Below are positions 46,086-54,934 of a stretch of 64,000 nucleotides of DNA, one piece after another; the first letter of the stretch is position 1, and the number at the start of each line of letters is the position of its first letter. The notes beneath the pieces are model-generated. The model had not been told where the DNA came from. It made no database searches and worked only from the letters and a program-made list of their open reading frames with translations. This DNA is from Paenibacillus ferrarius (lineage in GTDB: Bacteria; Bacillota; Bacilli; Paenibacillales; NBRC-103111), in the NCBI RefSeq assembly GCF_002027705.1, contig NZ_MBTG01000009.1, positions 62,001 through 126,000 of the forward strand, given 5' to 3'. Made by a program: the position numbers and the translations under genes.

Positions 46086-46844
46086 TTATTTCCCAGTCCA
46101 GTAATCAAACGTCAATCCATTGTTTTTGAAAAAAGAGTAAGGCAAATAGCCGTACCCGCGGGCTCCCCAAGCTTTGCCCCACGAATTCCGCACAATGATG
46201 ACACCTTGCCCTTTCTTTTTGCCATCCTTATAGCCTACAGCCAGCAGGGCATGACCGCCGAGCAGCTGCTCTTTCTTGCGATTCGGGTAGGGAATTTTCC
46301 CAGTCTTGGCTGCAGCTGCACCTTCGAAGGATTCATACACCCAGATGCCAAAAACGACGGGTTGCCCATCAGCTAGGGCTGCTTTTATACCAGCCAAGTC
46401 GTGAATGCGATGATACCCTTGAATCCGATAGGCGCCTGCTGATTGTTCTGCTTCTTCATTTGGCTTTAATTTATACTGGTTTATGCGATAAGGCCACTCC
46501 GTTTCCGGGCACACGCCTATTTGGTGCAGGACTTTCATGCCATCGCGAACCGTAGCCCCGGAATCTCGATTGACCGTGCCTTCGAGCTTGCGCTCATGCC
46601 AATAATGAAACAGGCGGGATAGCCGCCTATCTGAATTCGTTTCTTGGCGCAGCCAATATTCTCTTAAACCGCTTACGATCGCATTGGAGGTACAAGACCC
46701 TAATTGCCCCTGATTCACAACCGGTGAAAGCTTATTCCTTAAGTCGACATTGCGGGGCAATTGCGTTTCATGGACATAATTCACGCTGCGATAAAAATAA
46801 TCACGAAAATCACGCTGATCTCGTTTGACTTTGTAGATTCGCAT
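46086..46844 (-). CDS. Papain-like (C1A) cysteine peptidase
   Basis: 252 residues without a signal peptide or inhibitory pro-domain. Papain site: oxyanion Gln45 and catalytic Cys51 in NQGQLGSCTSN, His198 in GGHALLAVGY, Asn220 in VRNSWGKAWGARGYGYLPY. The N-terminus MRIYKVKRDQRDFRDYFY is typical of bacterial stand-alone papain homologues. Cytosolic or released without a known route. Two tiny genes follow in the same direction. Target unknown. Confidence 0.9.
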   Translation of the reverse strand: MRIYKVKRDQRDFRDYFYRSVNYVHETQLPRNVDLRNKLSPVVNQGQLGSCTSNAIVSGLREYWLRQETNSDRRLSRLFHYWHERKLEGTVNRDSGATVRDGMKVLHQIGVCPETEWPYRINQYKLKPNEEAEQSAGAYRIQGYHRIHDLAGIKAALADGQPVVFGIWVYESFEGAAAAKTGKIPYPNRKKEQLLGGHALLAVGYKDGKKKGQGVIIVRNSWGKAWGARGYGYLPYSFFKNNGLTFDYWTGK

Positions 46845-46909
46845 TCGCTTCCTCCCCCAGGGCTGCCTTCATGGAATGTTATGCCAGTATATTCACCCAT
46901 AGGCAGGAG

Positions 46910-46946
46910 CGTGCAAAAGCGCGCCCCCCAAAAAGGGATGCGCGCT
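46910..46946 (-). terminator. Terminator of the gtaB-glycosyltransferase unit
   Basis: AGCGCGC and GCGCGCT arms around a C-run/G-run inner stem, shortly after the glycosyltransferase stop codon. The T-run is short (TTTT). Confidence 0.75.
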
Positions 46947-46955
46947 GCATTTTTT

Positions 46956-47927
46956 CTATCCGTTTTTCATTACTTTTTGATAAATCGCTAGGTAACGCGC
47001 TGTCATCTTCGAGGTTGTAAAGCGACGAATAACGTAGCGGCGAAGACTATACGGATCGGGAAATTTGGCTTGTTTCACTTTGGCAATCATTTCGGGAATG
47101 GAGCGGCAAATCAGATGAGGAAAGCCTGCCATGACTTCGGGAACCGCACCGCGATTCAAGGCAACAACCGGTGTCCCGCAAGCCATGGCTTCAATCATAA
47201 CAAGCCCGAACGGCTCCTCCCACAAAGAAGGAAACAGCACACACTTCGCATATTTTAGCAGCCTCTGCTTGTTCTTCCCGCCAACGGGTCCGACAAAATG
47301 GATGTTGGGATTTCTTCGAATACGAGGAGCCAGCTCACGATTGAACCAAGCTTTATTCTTAATAGGCCCTGCAAGTATTAATTTGTTATTGGTTTGTTCA
47401 GCAATTTCAATCGCTTGCAGGACTCCTTTTCCACGTAAAATCCGCCCCATAAATAACATATAGCTTCGTTTCTTCGCGCTAAACTCATATTCACTCGGAT
47501 TAAGACCATTGTACACGTAATAACCGCGATTTTTGCCCATAACAGTTCTTGCTCGCTTAGAAACATATACCGGATTCTTCACACGACGTTTAACAGGCAT
47601 ATGCAAGGTGCACACGGTTGGCGTTTTGATATTCAGCTGACTTAGCGCAGAATTGAAGGTATGGTCGTGAATGACATCCACGTGCCGCGGCATCTTGGCT
47701 AGCACATATCGAGCTATTCCTTTGGCCCCAAGCCCTTTGGGAAAAGAGACTAATCGGGCGCTTGTACGACTTCCTTTGGCTGCAAAGAGCGTAACGTGAT
47801 GTCCTCTCTTCACAAGATTTTCTGTTAATTCATAGACCACCTTTTCTGTTCCTCCCTGATTGGTTGGCGGCAGTTTATGAGCACTAGGAGAATTAGAAAT
47901 TACTTGCACAATATGAAGCTGCTTCAC
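46956..47927 (-). CDS. GT4 family glycosyltransferase
   Basis: Retaining glycosyltransferase with the GT-B fold, 323 residues. N-terminal domain has the GGTEKVVYELTENLVKRGHHVTLFAAKGS segment; the C-terminal domain has FMGRILRGKGVLQAIEIAEQ and the nucleotide-sugar site LFPSLWEEPFGLVMIEAMACGTPVVALNRGAVPEVM. Encoded 6 bp after gtaB, which makes UDP-glucose, so it may use a UDP-hexose to build a glycolipid or surface glycan. The acceptor is unknown. Confidence 0.88.
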   Translation of the reverse strand: MKQLHIVQVISNSPSAHKLPPTNQGGTEKVVYELTENLVKRGHHVTLFAAKGSRTSARLVSFPKGLGAKGIARYVLAKMPRHVDVIHDHTFNSALSQLNIKTPTVCTLHMPVKRRVKNPVYVSKRARTVMGKNRGYYVYNGLNPSEYEFSAKKRSYMLFMGRILRGKGVLQAIEIAEQTNNKLILAGPIKNKAWFNRELAPRIRRNPNIHFVGPVGGKNKQRLLKYAKCVLFPSLWEEPFGLVMIEAMACGTPVVALNRGAVPEVMAGFPHLICRSIPEMIAKVKQAKFPDPYSLRRYVIRRFTTSKMTARYLAIYQKVMKNG

Positions 47928-47933
47928 CCTCGC

Positions 47934-48806
47934 TCACTCCGTTTCTCTTAACATGTCTGCTAAGTAGTCGCGAAGCCAAATCTTGAGATCTGGCCTGGTG
48001 TTCGCTTCTGAGAGGATCGCTGAAATGAACCCTTTGTGATTGCCGATATCATGCCAATGACCTCTAACTTGGTGGGCATACAAGGCTTCTATTTGATTCA
48101 ACGAGATTAAGGCATCCGTCAACTGTATTTCTTGACCTACTCCAACTTGTTGTTGTGCCAAAAACTCAAATATTCGCGGTGTTAGAATGTAGCGGCCAAG
48201 AATCGCCAAATTTGATGTGGAGTCCTGAAGGGTCGGCTTTTCCACAAGCTTAGTCACCTGATAAATGCCGTCCTGCAAGGATGTCGCCTCCACAACACCA
48301 TAATTCCGAGCCATCTGTAAGTCCACTTCCTGCACGCCGATGATTGAGGTTTGATAACGATTATAGGACTGGATCAATTGCCCCAGAGCCGGTGACTGCG
48401 AATCAAAAAAAGTATCGCCCAGCAGTACGGCAAAAGGTTCATCTTGAACAAAAGCCCGCGCGCACCAAATAGCATGTCCCAAGCCTAGCGGCTCCGTTTG
48501 GCGAATATAATGAATATTAGCTAATTGTGCAGGAGCTTGAACACGCTGGAGATGCTCCATCCTTCCGCTTGCTTTGAGCTGTTTCTCCAACTCAAACGAC
48601 CTGTCGAAATAATCCTCGATCGCCTGTTTCCCTTTTCCCGTCACAATGATGATATCTTCAATGCCTGAAGCTACCGCTTCCTCAATAATATAGTGAATGG
48701 TCGGTTTATCAATGATGGGCAGCATTTCCTTTGGCAGCGCCTTGGTCACCGGTAGGAATCGCGTACCCAAGCCTGCTGCTGGGATAACCGCTTTTCTAAT
48801 CTTCAA
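47934..48806 (-). CDS. gtaB: UTP-glucose-1-phosphate uridylyltransferase (TTG start)
   Basis: Makes UDP-glucose for cell-wall polymers, glycolipids and exopolysaccharide. Nucleotide site AVIPAAGLGTRFLPVTKALPKEMLPIIDKPTI; ALP-K and SIIGVQEV segments and the sugar site VEKP are present. The start is TTG at 48806 (MKIRKAVIPAAG) with GGAGGG 8 bp upstream; GTG at 48815 is the alternative. About 290 residues. Confidence 0.94.
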   Translation of the reverse strand: MKIRKAVIPAAGLGTRFLPVTKALPKEMLPIIDKPTIHYIIEEAVASGIEDIIIVTGKGKQAIEDYFDRSFELEKQLKASGRMEHLQRVQAPAQLANIHYIRQTEPLGLGHAIWCARAFVQDEPFAVLLGDTFFDSQSPALGQLIQSYNRYQTSIIGVQEVDLQMARNYGVVEATSLQDGIYQVTKLVEKPTLQDSTSNLAILGRYILTPRIFEFLAQQQVGVGQEIQLTDALISLNQIEALYAHQVRGHWHDIGNHKGFISAILSEANTRPDLKIWLRDYLADMLRETE

Positions 48807-48969
48807 ACATCTCACCCTCCTCTCAAGTGCATTGTAGATGTCTTATGTTTAGAATATGCAAGTCTCTCAGAAGTGCCCTAGACACTTATCTTTTTCTCTT
48901 AAAATGTACTAGTAAACAGGTCAGCTTGGGCTGGCTGGCCCTGAGGCTGCCTTTTTGGCAGGCTCAATA

Positions 48970-49024
48970 CAACAAAAACCCAACTCAGCTGATGGAATCA
49001 TCACGCTGAATCGGGTTTTTGTTG
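48970..49024 (-). terminator. Terminator downstream of the DUF6081-like gene
   Basis: Perfect 12 bp arms CAACAAAAACCC (48970-48981) and GGGTTTTTGTTG (49013-49024), with an inner TCAGC/GCTGA stem. Confidence 0.85.
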
Positions 49025-49042
49025 TGGCTTTCTCCGCTGCTC

Positions 49043-49774
49043 CTACTCGCTAACTGTTACGGTTACTGGCGACCATTCGCCGATTATGGTTTGACCGTGG
49101 AGGGAGACGCTTCCTTGCGGCGTCAGGTCTTTTTCGGTCATGAGCCCGAGCGCAACTGTGAAACGGTTGAACTTGATGGGCACACTGGTTTCGCGGCGGA
49201 CTACTTCGCCGTTTATATAGAAGATAACTTCATCGTTGCCGCGATGGTAGGTTATTTGGTACGTGTTAAACTCACGTGGCTGGAAGTGGTCGGTTTCTTC
49301 TTTGAAAATGCAGAAGAAGCGTGTTTTATCTGTTTCTGGCACTTGTACGCCTGGGAATGGCAAAACGGCATAGACGCTCGCGTACTTGTCATTGCCAGCG
49401 AAGAAATCAAGGGCGGCTCCAGTTGTAAAGTCCAATAAATTCAACGAAACGAAGCCGTCGTAGAGATCATCTGGCACTGTATTTTGCGTGCGCGCCCTGA
49501 TTTGCAGCTCGAAAGAAATCTCTCCAGCTTCCGGGACTTCAACTTCGCTAGCGGAATAGTACATATGTTTTGCGTTGTCTAGAAACTGGATGTAATCATT
49601 TTTGCGGCTTAATGGCGCACGCGCATACAGCATGCCATTGCGAACAATCACCACCGCATTAGGCTCGCGGAATTCCCAAAAAGAGCCGTCAGGCATCGGG
49701 AAACCGCCTATTTTCCAAACCTCACCTTCCGATAAAATGGTATGAAAATCGCCAATAGTGAATTGTCTGCTCAT
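49043..49774 (-). CDS. Unknown beta-rich protein (possibly DUF6081)
   Basis: About 243 residues, no signal peptide or membrane segment. Alternating strands suggest a beta-sandwich of concanavalin type (ISFELQIRARTQ, FNTYQITYHRGNDEVIFYINGEVVRRETSVP, the latter typical of sandwich domains binding sugars). I believe it belongs to DUF6081 but cannot check. The start at 49774 (MSRQFTIGDFHT) follows GGAGGAG. Single gene with its own terminator, next to a UbiA gene. Confidence 0.6.
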   Translation of the reverse strand: MSRQFTIGDFHTILSEGEVWKIGGFPMPDGSFWEFREPNAVVIVRNGMLYARAPLSRKNDYIQFLDNAKHMYYSASEVEVPEAGEISFELQIRARTQNTVPDDLYDGFVSLNLLDFTTGAALDFFAGNDKYASVYAVLPFPGVQVPETDKTRFFCIFKEETDHFQPREFNTYQITYHRGNDEVIFYINGEVVRRETSVPIKFNRFTVALGLMTEKDLTPQGSVSLHGQTIIGEWSPVTVTVSE

Positions 49775-49816
49775 GAAATCCACTCCTCCGAATGTATGAT
49801 GTATCAACTACACACC

Positions 49817-50743
49817 TTATAAAGCTTGCACAACCGCCTCAATCCCCATAGACAGCATCATGATCACACCGCAGCGCACGGTAGCCTTCAGGGAAGCGCC
49901 CATCAGCGGTAAATAAGCCGGCGACGGATTCTCCGCTTTAAGATTCCCATAAACCCGCCAAAAAGGTATGACTGTAATCAAACCTACCAGCGCATAATAA
50001 GGAAATACGTGCAGGAATACGCACAGGACTAGGGCTGCATATGACAATACACAAAGAAATTTAGAGAAAGCCAACGCCCGCTTCTCCCCCCAGACAACAA
50101 CTAATGTCCGTTTGCCTGCACTCTCGTCCGCTTTCCAATGCAGGAAATGGTGATTAAACAATATTAAGGTGGTCAATAAGCCGATAGGTAAAGATAATAG
50201 AATCGCTCGATAATCAAGCTGCATGGTTTGAACATAGTAGCTGCCCACTGTTGGCAGCACGCCAAAGGAAAGCAATATAGCAATCTCGCTGTATCCTTTG
50301 CCTCTATAGCCAAATTTGATAGGCGGGGCCACGTAGAAATAGGCGATTAAAGCACCTAATCCACCAAATAGCAGGACTAGCCAGCCACATAGGAAGCTAA
50401 GGATCAAACCGCAAATAAGGGCGACTGCAAACAGCCCCCAAGTCAACAAACTGAACGTTTTCTCCGCAATCGTCCCATTCGCCAGGAAGCCGGAGTTGGT
50501 AGAAATGGTTGAGGCCGTTTCTCTGGCTGCTGTATCAATGCCGTTGCGGAAATCCCATAAATCATTGATCATATTAGAAAATAAATGCGCAGCAATGGCA
50601 CCGATAAAGGTGAGCACAAATAGGATCGGATGAAAGGTATGGTCCCAAACGAGCGCGCCCAAACCGCCAAGAATGACGGGGATAACCATGACTGGGATTA
50701 CCTGAAAACGGGATGCTTTCATAAATAAAGCAAGATTGCTCAT
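49817..50743 (-). CDS. UbiA-family prenyltransferase (MenA-like)
   Basis: Membrane enzyme transferring a prenyl chain to an aromatic ring. 308 residues, eight or nine helices; first Asp-rich motif NMINDLWDFRNGID, second Asp-rich region near HHFLHWKADESAGKRTLVVVWG. The closest known role is 1,4-dihydroxy-2-naphthoate octaprenyltransferase (menaquinone synthesis). No other men gene lies here, so the assignment stays at family level. Confidence 0.85.
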   Translation of the reverse strand: MSNLALFMKASRFQVIPVMVIPVILGGLGALVWDHTFHPILFVLTFIGAIAAHLFSNMINDLWDFRNGIDTAARETASTISTNSGFLANGTIAEKTFSLLTWGLFAVALICGLILSFLCGWLVLLFGGLGALIAYFYVAPPIKFGYRGKGYSEIAILLSFGVLPTVGSYYVQTMQLDYRAILLSLPIGLLTTLILFNHHFLHWKADESAGKRTLVVVWGEKRALAFSKFLCVLSYAALVLCVFLHVFPYYALVGLITVIPFWRVYGNLKAENPSPAYLPLMGASLKATVRCGVIMMLSMGIEAVVQAL

Positions 50744-50835
50744 CTCTCACATTCCTTTCCGCAGAAATAACTCTTGCACCTCATAGTATCCCAATCTACC
50801 AGCTGCTTCAAGTCAATTCTATTGCCAAAGCACAA

Positions 50836-50886
50836 GAAAAAACCAGCCAAATCCAAGTCTGGAAATAGACCGGGGTCTGACTGGTT
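50836..50886 (-). terminator. Terminator of the rhamnogalacturonan operon
   Basis: AACCAG (50841-50846) pairs with CTGGTT (50881-50886) around an imperfect stem and is followed on the minus strand by TTTTTTC. It comes 14 bp past the deacetylase stop codon. Confidence 0.75.
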
Positions 50887-50899
50887 GATCGAACATTTC

Positions 50900-52015
50900 T
50901 CACCGAAAATAACGGCTAAGCGGCTCAATCTGCTGCTTTTGGATACTGGCGACGACTAAGCCGGCAACGGCAATTCCGCCTCTTTCCTGGAAATGCGTGT
51001 TGTCCGCTGCCCCTTTCGGAAAGTTAGGGAACTCACCAGGCCACGCCCACATGAACAAGGATTTGCTTTCTTCTTCGCCCAGCGACTCGAACAATTGCTT
51101 GCTCTCTTCGGCTAAGTCGATCAAGATGACTTGCTCTTCTTCAGCAAGCTGCTTCATCGCGAGGAGATAGTCGCCATGTGTATCAACTATTTTCCCCATC
51201 TGATCATACAATCTTCGCTGCACCGAAGTGACCAAAATAGGCGTAGCGCCTCGCATTCTCGCCTCTTGAATATAGACGTTCAGATGCTCTTTGTAGGTTG
51301 TAAAAGGAGAAGTAGCCCGCTCCGCATCCCGCTTCTGATCGTTATGTCCAAACTGAATGAGCAGGTAATCATTCGCATTGATGTTTTCCAGAATTGGAGC
51401 CAGCCGCCCTTCATCCAGAAAGCTTTTGGAGCTGCGGCCCGATACCGCATAATTGGCTACAGCAGCATCCGCTTTCAAGAAAAATGGCAGCATTTGTCCC
51501 CAGCCTACGTACGGATAGCCGTCCTGAGGCTGATCAGTTACGGTTGAATCACCGGCGAGGTACAGCGTGGCCGCTTGCGGTGCGGATAGAATTTCCAAGG
51601 CATTGATGCGCGGCGCCACACCGGAGAATGCCAAGCGAAGCTGCCCGTCAGCCACATGGACGGTAAAGCTGCTGCTCACGAATTCACCGGCAGCCGTTAC
51701 CAAATCCGACAGCAGGAGCCTGCCAGACCCAGCCTTCAGACCTGTACAGGTGGATGTAATAAGATCACCCATCAAAGTGTGTATCGTATAGTTGCCATTT
51801 GGCACGTCTGCAACGAACACAGCCCCTACAGGGATGCAGAAATCTTGACGCAGCGCCTCCGGACGTCCGCGATCACGTTCATAAACCGTGGAGCCCTTAA
51901 GAAAGCCATAACCGCCTGCTTTGGCATCATAATCTGTGTTGGCGCTCACTTTCGTGTACCCTTCCTTCGCCGCGCTTGTTTCAGGACCAAAATCAAACCG
52001 CAAATGCACACTCAT
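50900..52015 (-). CDS. Rhamnogalacturonan acetylesterase (CE12, YesT/RhgT-like)
   Basis: Removes acetyl groups from rhamnogalacturonan I fragments. 371 residues: an N-terminal galactose-binding-like beta domain (1-~145: LRFDFGPETSAAKEGYTKVS, starting MSVHLRFDFGP) and the SGNH hydrolase domain with block I LAGDSTVTD, block II VSGRSSKSF, block III FGHND and block V DNTHF. No signal peptide, so it acts inside the cell after uptake. Last gene of the operon, 9 bp after the YesR-like gene. Confidence 0.92.
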   Translation of the reverse strand: MSVHLRFDFGPETSAAKEGYTKVSANTDYDAKAGGYGFLKGSTVYERDRGRPEALRQDFCIPVGAVFVADVPNGNYTIHTLMGDLITSTCTGLKAGSGRLLLSDLVTAAGEFVSSSFTVHVADGQLRLAFSGVAPRINALEILSAPQAATLYLAGDSTVTDQPQDGYPYVGWGQMLPFFLKADAAVANYAVSGRSSKSFLDEGRLAPILENINANDYLLIQFGHNDQKRDAERATSPFTTYKEHLNVYIQEARMRGATPILVTSVQRRLYDQMGKIVDTHGDYLLAMKQLAEEEQVILIDLAEESKQLFESLGEEESKSLFMWAWPGEFPNFPKGAADNTHFQERGGIAVAGLVVASIQKQQIEPLSRYFR

Positions 52016-52024
52016 AGTAGCGGC

Positions 52025-53098
52025 CTACCAGTCTTTGCGGTTGAGCAAGGATGACAGAAAGGTTAGTCCTAGTCCTTGTCCCCAGCCTTGAATGCGTTTG
52101 TGGGGTACTCCCCTGTAGCCTTCAATGTCGCGCATAACCGCCGTGCCTGCCGATACCTGTGTAACAGTGCCATCCTCAGTGATGCGGGATAAAATGCCTT
52201 GAATCGATTTATTCGTGTATTTGTTGTATAAATTACCTGAGCCGATTAAGGCTGCGGCGATCCCTGCCGAACCAGACGTTTCCAGATAGGATTCTTGATC
52301 CGTTATAACCGTATGCCAGAGACCGCTTTCGTCCTGCAATCGGACAAGTGCGCTTAGCTGATCACGCAGCGAGCCTTCCATAATCATAAACGATGGATGT
52401 GTGACATGGACCAAACGCAGCGCCCTAGCCATCGTAATTGCTGCCCAAGCATTGCCGCGAGCCCAGAACATGCCGGACATATGAGTTTGAGCAAGGTTAT
52501 CCCAGCCATGGTAGTACAGATTCGTTGCTGCATCCTGCAAATAATTTTCATGTCCATGGTACTGCTTCAATCCATCTTCGAAATAATCGTCGCGTTTCAG
52601 CATAGCGCCAATGCGCAGCAGGAAATACCCAGCCATGAACATCGTATCTACCCAAGCCTGCTCCGGGAAATTATAGGTTTCCGAATTGACCGTATGTTGG
52701 AAAATACCTTCTCCGAAACGTTCTGCTTCATGGGTCAGAAATTCGGCCATTTGCGTAGCAATCTCGATGTAGCGCTCTTCACCGGTTTCCTTATACAGCG
52801 TCAATAAAGAGTGACCAATAGAGATCCCATTGACAGACAGCTTAGGCAGGCCATCTTCCAATTTCTCGTCCACCCATTCCTTCAGCAGTTGCAAATATTC
52901 CTCATTTCCTGTTGCTTCGAAGGCTTCCGTCACACCATAAAAAGCGACTCCACCCGGCCAATCCCAATTAAAGTCCATCCGGAACGTTCGGCGTACTACG
53001 CAGTCAATCACCTTGCGAATTTCATCTGCATCGAATTGTAAGGCTGGCATCTCTTCATTTCCTCCCTGTGGGTTCGTAGTATTGATCAGCTTCGTCAT
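52025..53098 (-). CDS. Unsaturated rhamnogalacturonyl hydrolase (GH105, YesR-like)
   Basis: Cleaves unsaturated galacturonate from rhamnogalacturonan lyase products in the cytosol. 357 residues, (alpha/alpha)6-barrel; family segments MDFNWDWPGGVAFYGVTEAFEATG, FPEQAWVDTMFMAGYFLLRIG (with the catalytic Asp), FWARGNAWAAITMAR and ETSGSAGIAAALI. Two starts are possible: 53098 with AAAGGA or 53050 (MPALQFDADEIRKV) with GGAGG. It follows the YesQ-like permease gene by 5 bp. Confidence 0.93.
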   Translation of the reverse strand: MTKLINTTNPQGGNEEMPALQFDADEIRKVIDCVVRRTFRMDFNWDWPGGVAFYGVTEAFEATGNEEYLQLLKEWVDEKLEDGLPKLSVNGISIGHSLLTLYKETGEERYIEIATQMAEFLTHEAERFGEGIFQHTVNSETYNFPEQAWVDTMFMAGYFLLRIGAMLKRDDYFEDGLKQYHGHENYLQDAATNLYYHGWDNLAQTHMSGMFWARGNAWAAITMARALRLVHVTHPSFMIMEGSLRDQLSALVRLQDESGLWHTVITDQESYLETSGSAGIAAALIGSGNLYNKYTNKSIQGILSRITEDGTVTQVSAGTAVMRDIEGYRGVPHKRIQGWGQGLGLTFLSSLLNRKDW

Positions 53099-53103
53099 GC
53101 GAA

Positions 53104-53949
53104 TTATCCTTTCAAACCGCTCGTTGAAATCCCGTCAACAATATACTTCTGGAAAATAATGAACACGATAAAGATCGGAACCAGGGATAACGTGGACATG
53201 GCGAACATGCCGCCCCAGTTGTTCAAAGACTCGCTGTCCAAGAATAGCTTGAGTGCTAAAGAAACGGGATATAGACTCGGATTATTCAAGTACAGCAAAG
53301 GGGTGTAGAAATCATCCCATCTCCAATAGAAGGAGAAAATAGCGGACGTCACAAGCGCAGGAACAATTAACGGCACGATAATTTTGTAGAAGATGCTGTA
53401 CTTGCTGCATCCATCCATTTTGGCTGCTTCATCCAGCTCCGGTGGAATCGTACGAATAAACTGCATGATCAGAAAGATGAAAAATGGAATTCCAAAAAAC
53501 TGCGGAACAATGATCGGTTTGAACGTAGATAACCAGCCAATTTTGGCGAATAAAATGTACTGCGAAATGATCGTCACATCTTGCGGCAAAAGCAGCGTCA
53601 GCATAACCGCCGAGAACCAGAATTTGCTCCCGAAAAACTTGATGCGCGCAAACCCATAACCGACTAACGCAGAGGAAACAACCGCACCAATCGTGGAAAG
53701 AATAACGATAATGAACGAGTTTTTCATAAATGTGGCAAAGGTTATGCCAGCGAAGCCTTTCCAGCCCGAAACATAGTTGCTCCACGCCAGTCGGCTCGGA
53801 ATCAAACTGGTTGCCGTGGTGTAAATTTCATCGTTTGGCTTCAGCGAGCTGGCAACCAACCAAAGAATCGGATAAATCGCTGTGATCGCGATCAAACAGA
53901 CAAGCACATGATACAGTATGGTTCGCACACTTTTCATTCGTATAACCAT
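53104..53949 (-). CDS. yesQ: Sugar ABC transporter permease, YesQ-like
   Basis: One of two inner-membrane subunits of a CUT1-type importer for pectin oligomers. 281 residues, six helices; the EAA loop reads [29 protein letters not shown], and the C-terminus [14 protein letters not shown] is typical. The ATP-binding subunit is not in the cluster; such importers share MsmX. A start at MKSVRT (53937) is also possible. Confidence 0.92.
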   Translation of the reverse strand: MVIRMKSVRTILYHVLVCLIAITAIYPILWLVASSLKPNDEIYTTATSLIPSRLAWSNYVSGWKGFAGITFATFMKNSFIIVILSTIGAVVSSALVGYGFARIKFFGSKFWFSAVMLTLLLPQDVTIISQYILFAKIGWLSTFKPIIVPQFFGIPFFIFLIMQFIRTIPPELDEAAKMDGCSKYSIFYKIIVPLIVPALVTSAIFSFYWRWDDFYTPLLYLNNPSLYPVSLALKLFLDSESLNNWGGMFAMSTLSLVPIFIVFIIFQKYIVDGISTSGLKG

Positions 53950-53961
53950 GTCAGATCCCTC

Positions 53962-54849
53962 CTAGCTTTCGTAGTGAACCCAATATTTCGATGTTTTGAA
54001 AATAACGAAGGTAATGACGCCGATCATAATCAGCATGAACCATGCCATGGCCGAAGCGTAGCCCATTTCGAAAAACACAAACGCGCGGTGGAATAAATAG
54101 AGCGAATACAGCAAGGTATTGTTCAGCGGCCCGCCTTCACCATTGGAAATAATATAAGCCGGCGTGAAGGTCAGGAAGCCTGAAATCGTTTGCAGAATTA
54201 AATTAAAAAGAATAATCGGGCTCAGCAAAGGCAGCGTTATATGAAAGAACTTGCGGATCGGCCCTGCGCCATCTACACTGGCGGCCTCGTAATAGGTGCC
54301 GGGAATATTTTTCAATCCGGCAAGAAAGATGAGCATGGAGGAACCAAATTGCCAAACGGACAGCAAGACTAAGGTACCAAGCGCGGTAGCCGGAAAGCCA
54401 ATCCAGGATGTCGTCGTGGGGATGCCAATGTTGCCGAGAAAAGCATTAATGAGTCCTTTATCGCCAAAAATTTGACGCCACATGATGGAAACTGCAACAC
54501 TTCCTCCGATCAAGGAAGGCAAGTAATACGTAGCCCGGTAGAGCCCAATGCCTCGAACAGCCCGATTGAGCAGCATCGCGACCAGCAAAGCGATGATGAG
54601 CCGCAAAGGAACAGACGTAAGCACATAAGTTAACGTAACGCGGATCGAATCCAGTATTTTATCATCGTTCGTAAACATCTTCTCGTAATTAGAGAAGCCC
54701 ACCCATCTGGGCGAAGATAACAAGTCATATTCGGTAAAAGAAAAATACAGCGATGAGATCATCGGAAACAGCGTGAAAATCAAAAATCCCAGGATGAAAG
54801 GTGATATAAACACATAACCGACTATGTGATCATTTTCACGTAGTTTCAT
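53962..54849 (-). CDS. yesP: Sugar ABC transporter permease, YesP-like
   Basis: Second permease of the importer (MalF-type). 295 residues, six helices; the EAA loop is YEAASVDGAGPIRKFFHITLPLLSP. Begins MKLRENDHIVGYVFISPFILGFLIFTLFPMISSLYFSF. Lies between the binding-protein and YesQ-like genes. Confidence 0.92.
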   Translation of the reverse strand: MKLRENDHIVGYVFISPFILGFLIFTLFPMISSLYFSFTEYDLLSSPRWVGFSNYEKMFTNDDKILDSIRVTLTYVLTSVPLRLIIALLVAMLLNRAVRGIGLYRATYYLPSLIGGSVAVSIMWRQIFGDKGLINAFLGNIGIPTTTSWIGFPATALGTLVLLSVWQFGSSMLIFLAGLKNIPGTYYEAASVDGAGPIRKFFHITLPLLSPIILFNLILQTISGFLTFTPAYIISNGEGGPLNNTLLYSLYLFHRAFVFFEMGYASAMAWFMLIMIGVITFVIFKTSKYWVHYES

Positions 54850-54934
54850 AGTTCCACTCCCTTGCCTTCGTCAATTTCTATTTATTAGCGGTTGGGCAGC
54901 CTCTCATGAAGCCACCCTTCAAACGATCAGAACT

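Noticed and set aside
48948..48963. CTGCC-TTTTT-GGCAG hairpin upstream of gtaB
   Set aside because: The T-run is in the loop, so it is not a terminator; too short to call anything else.
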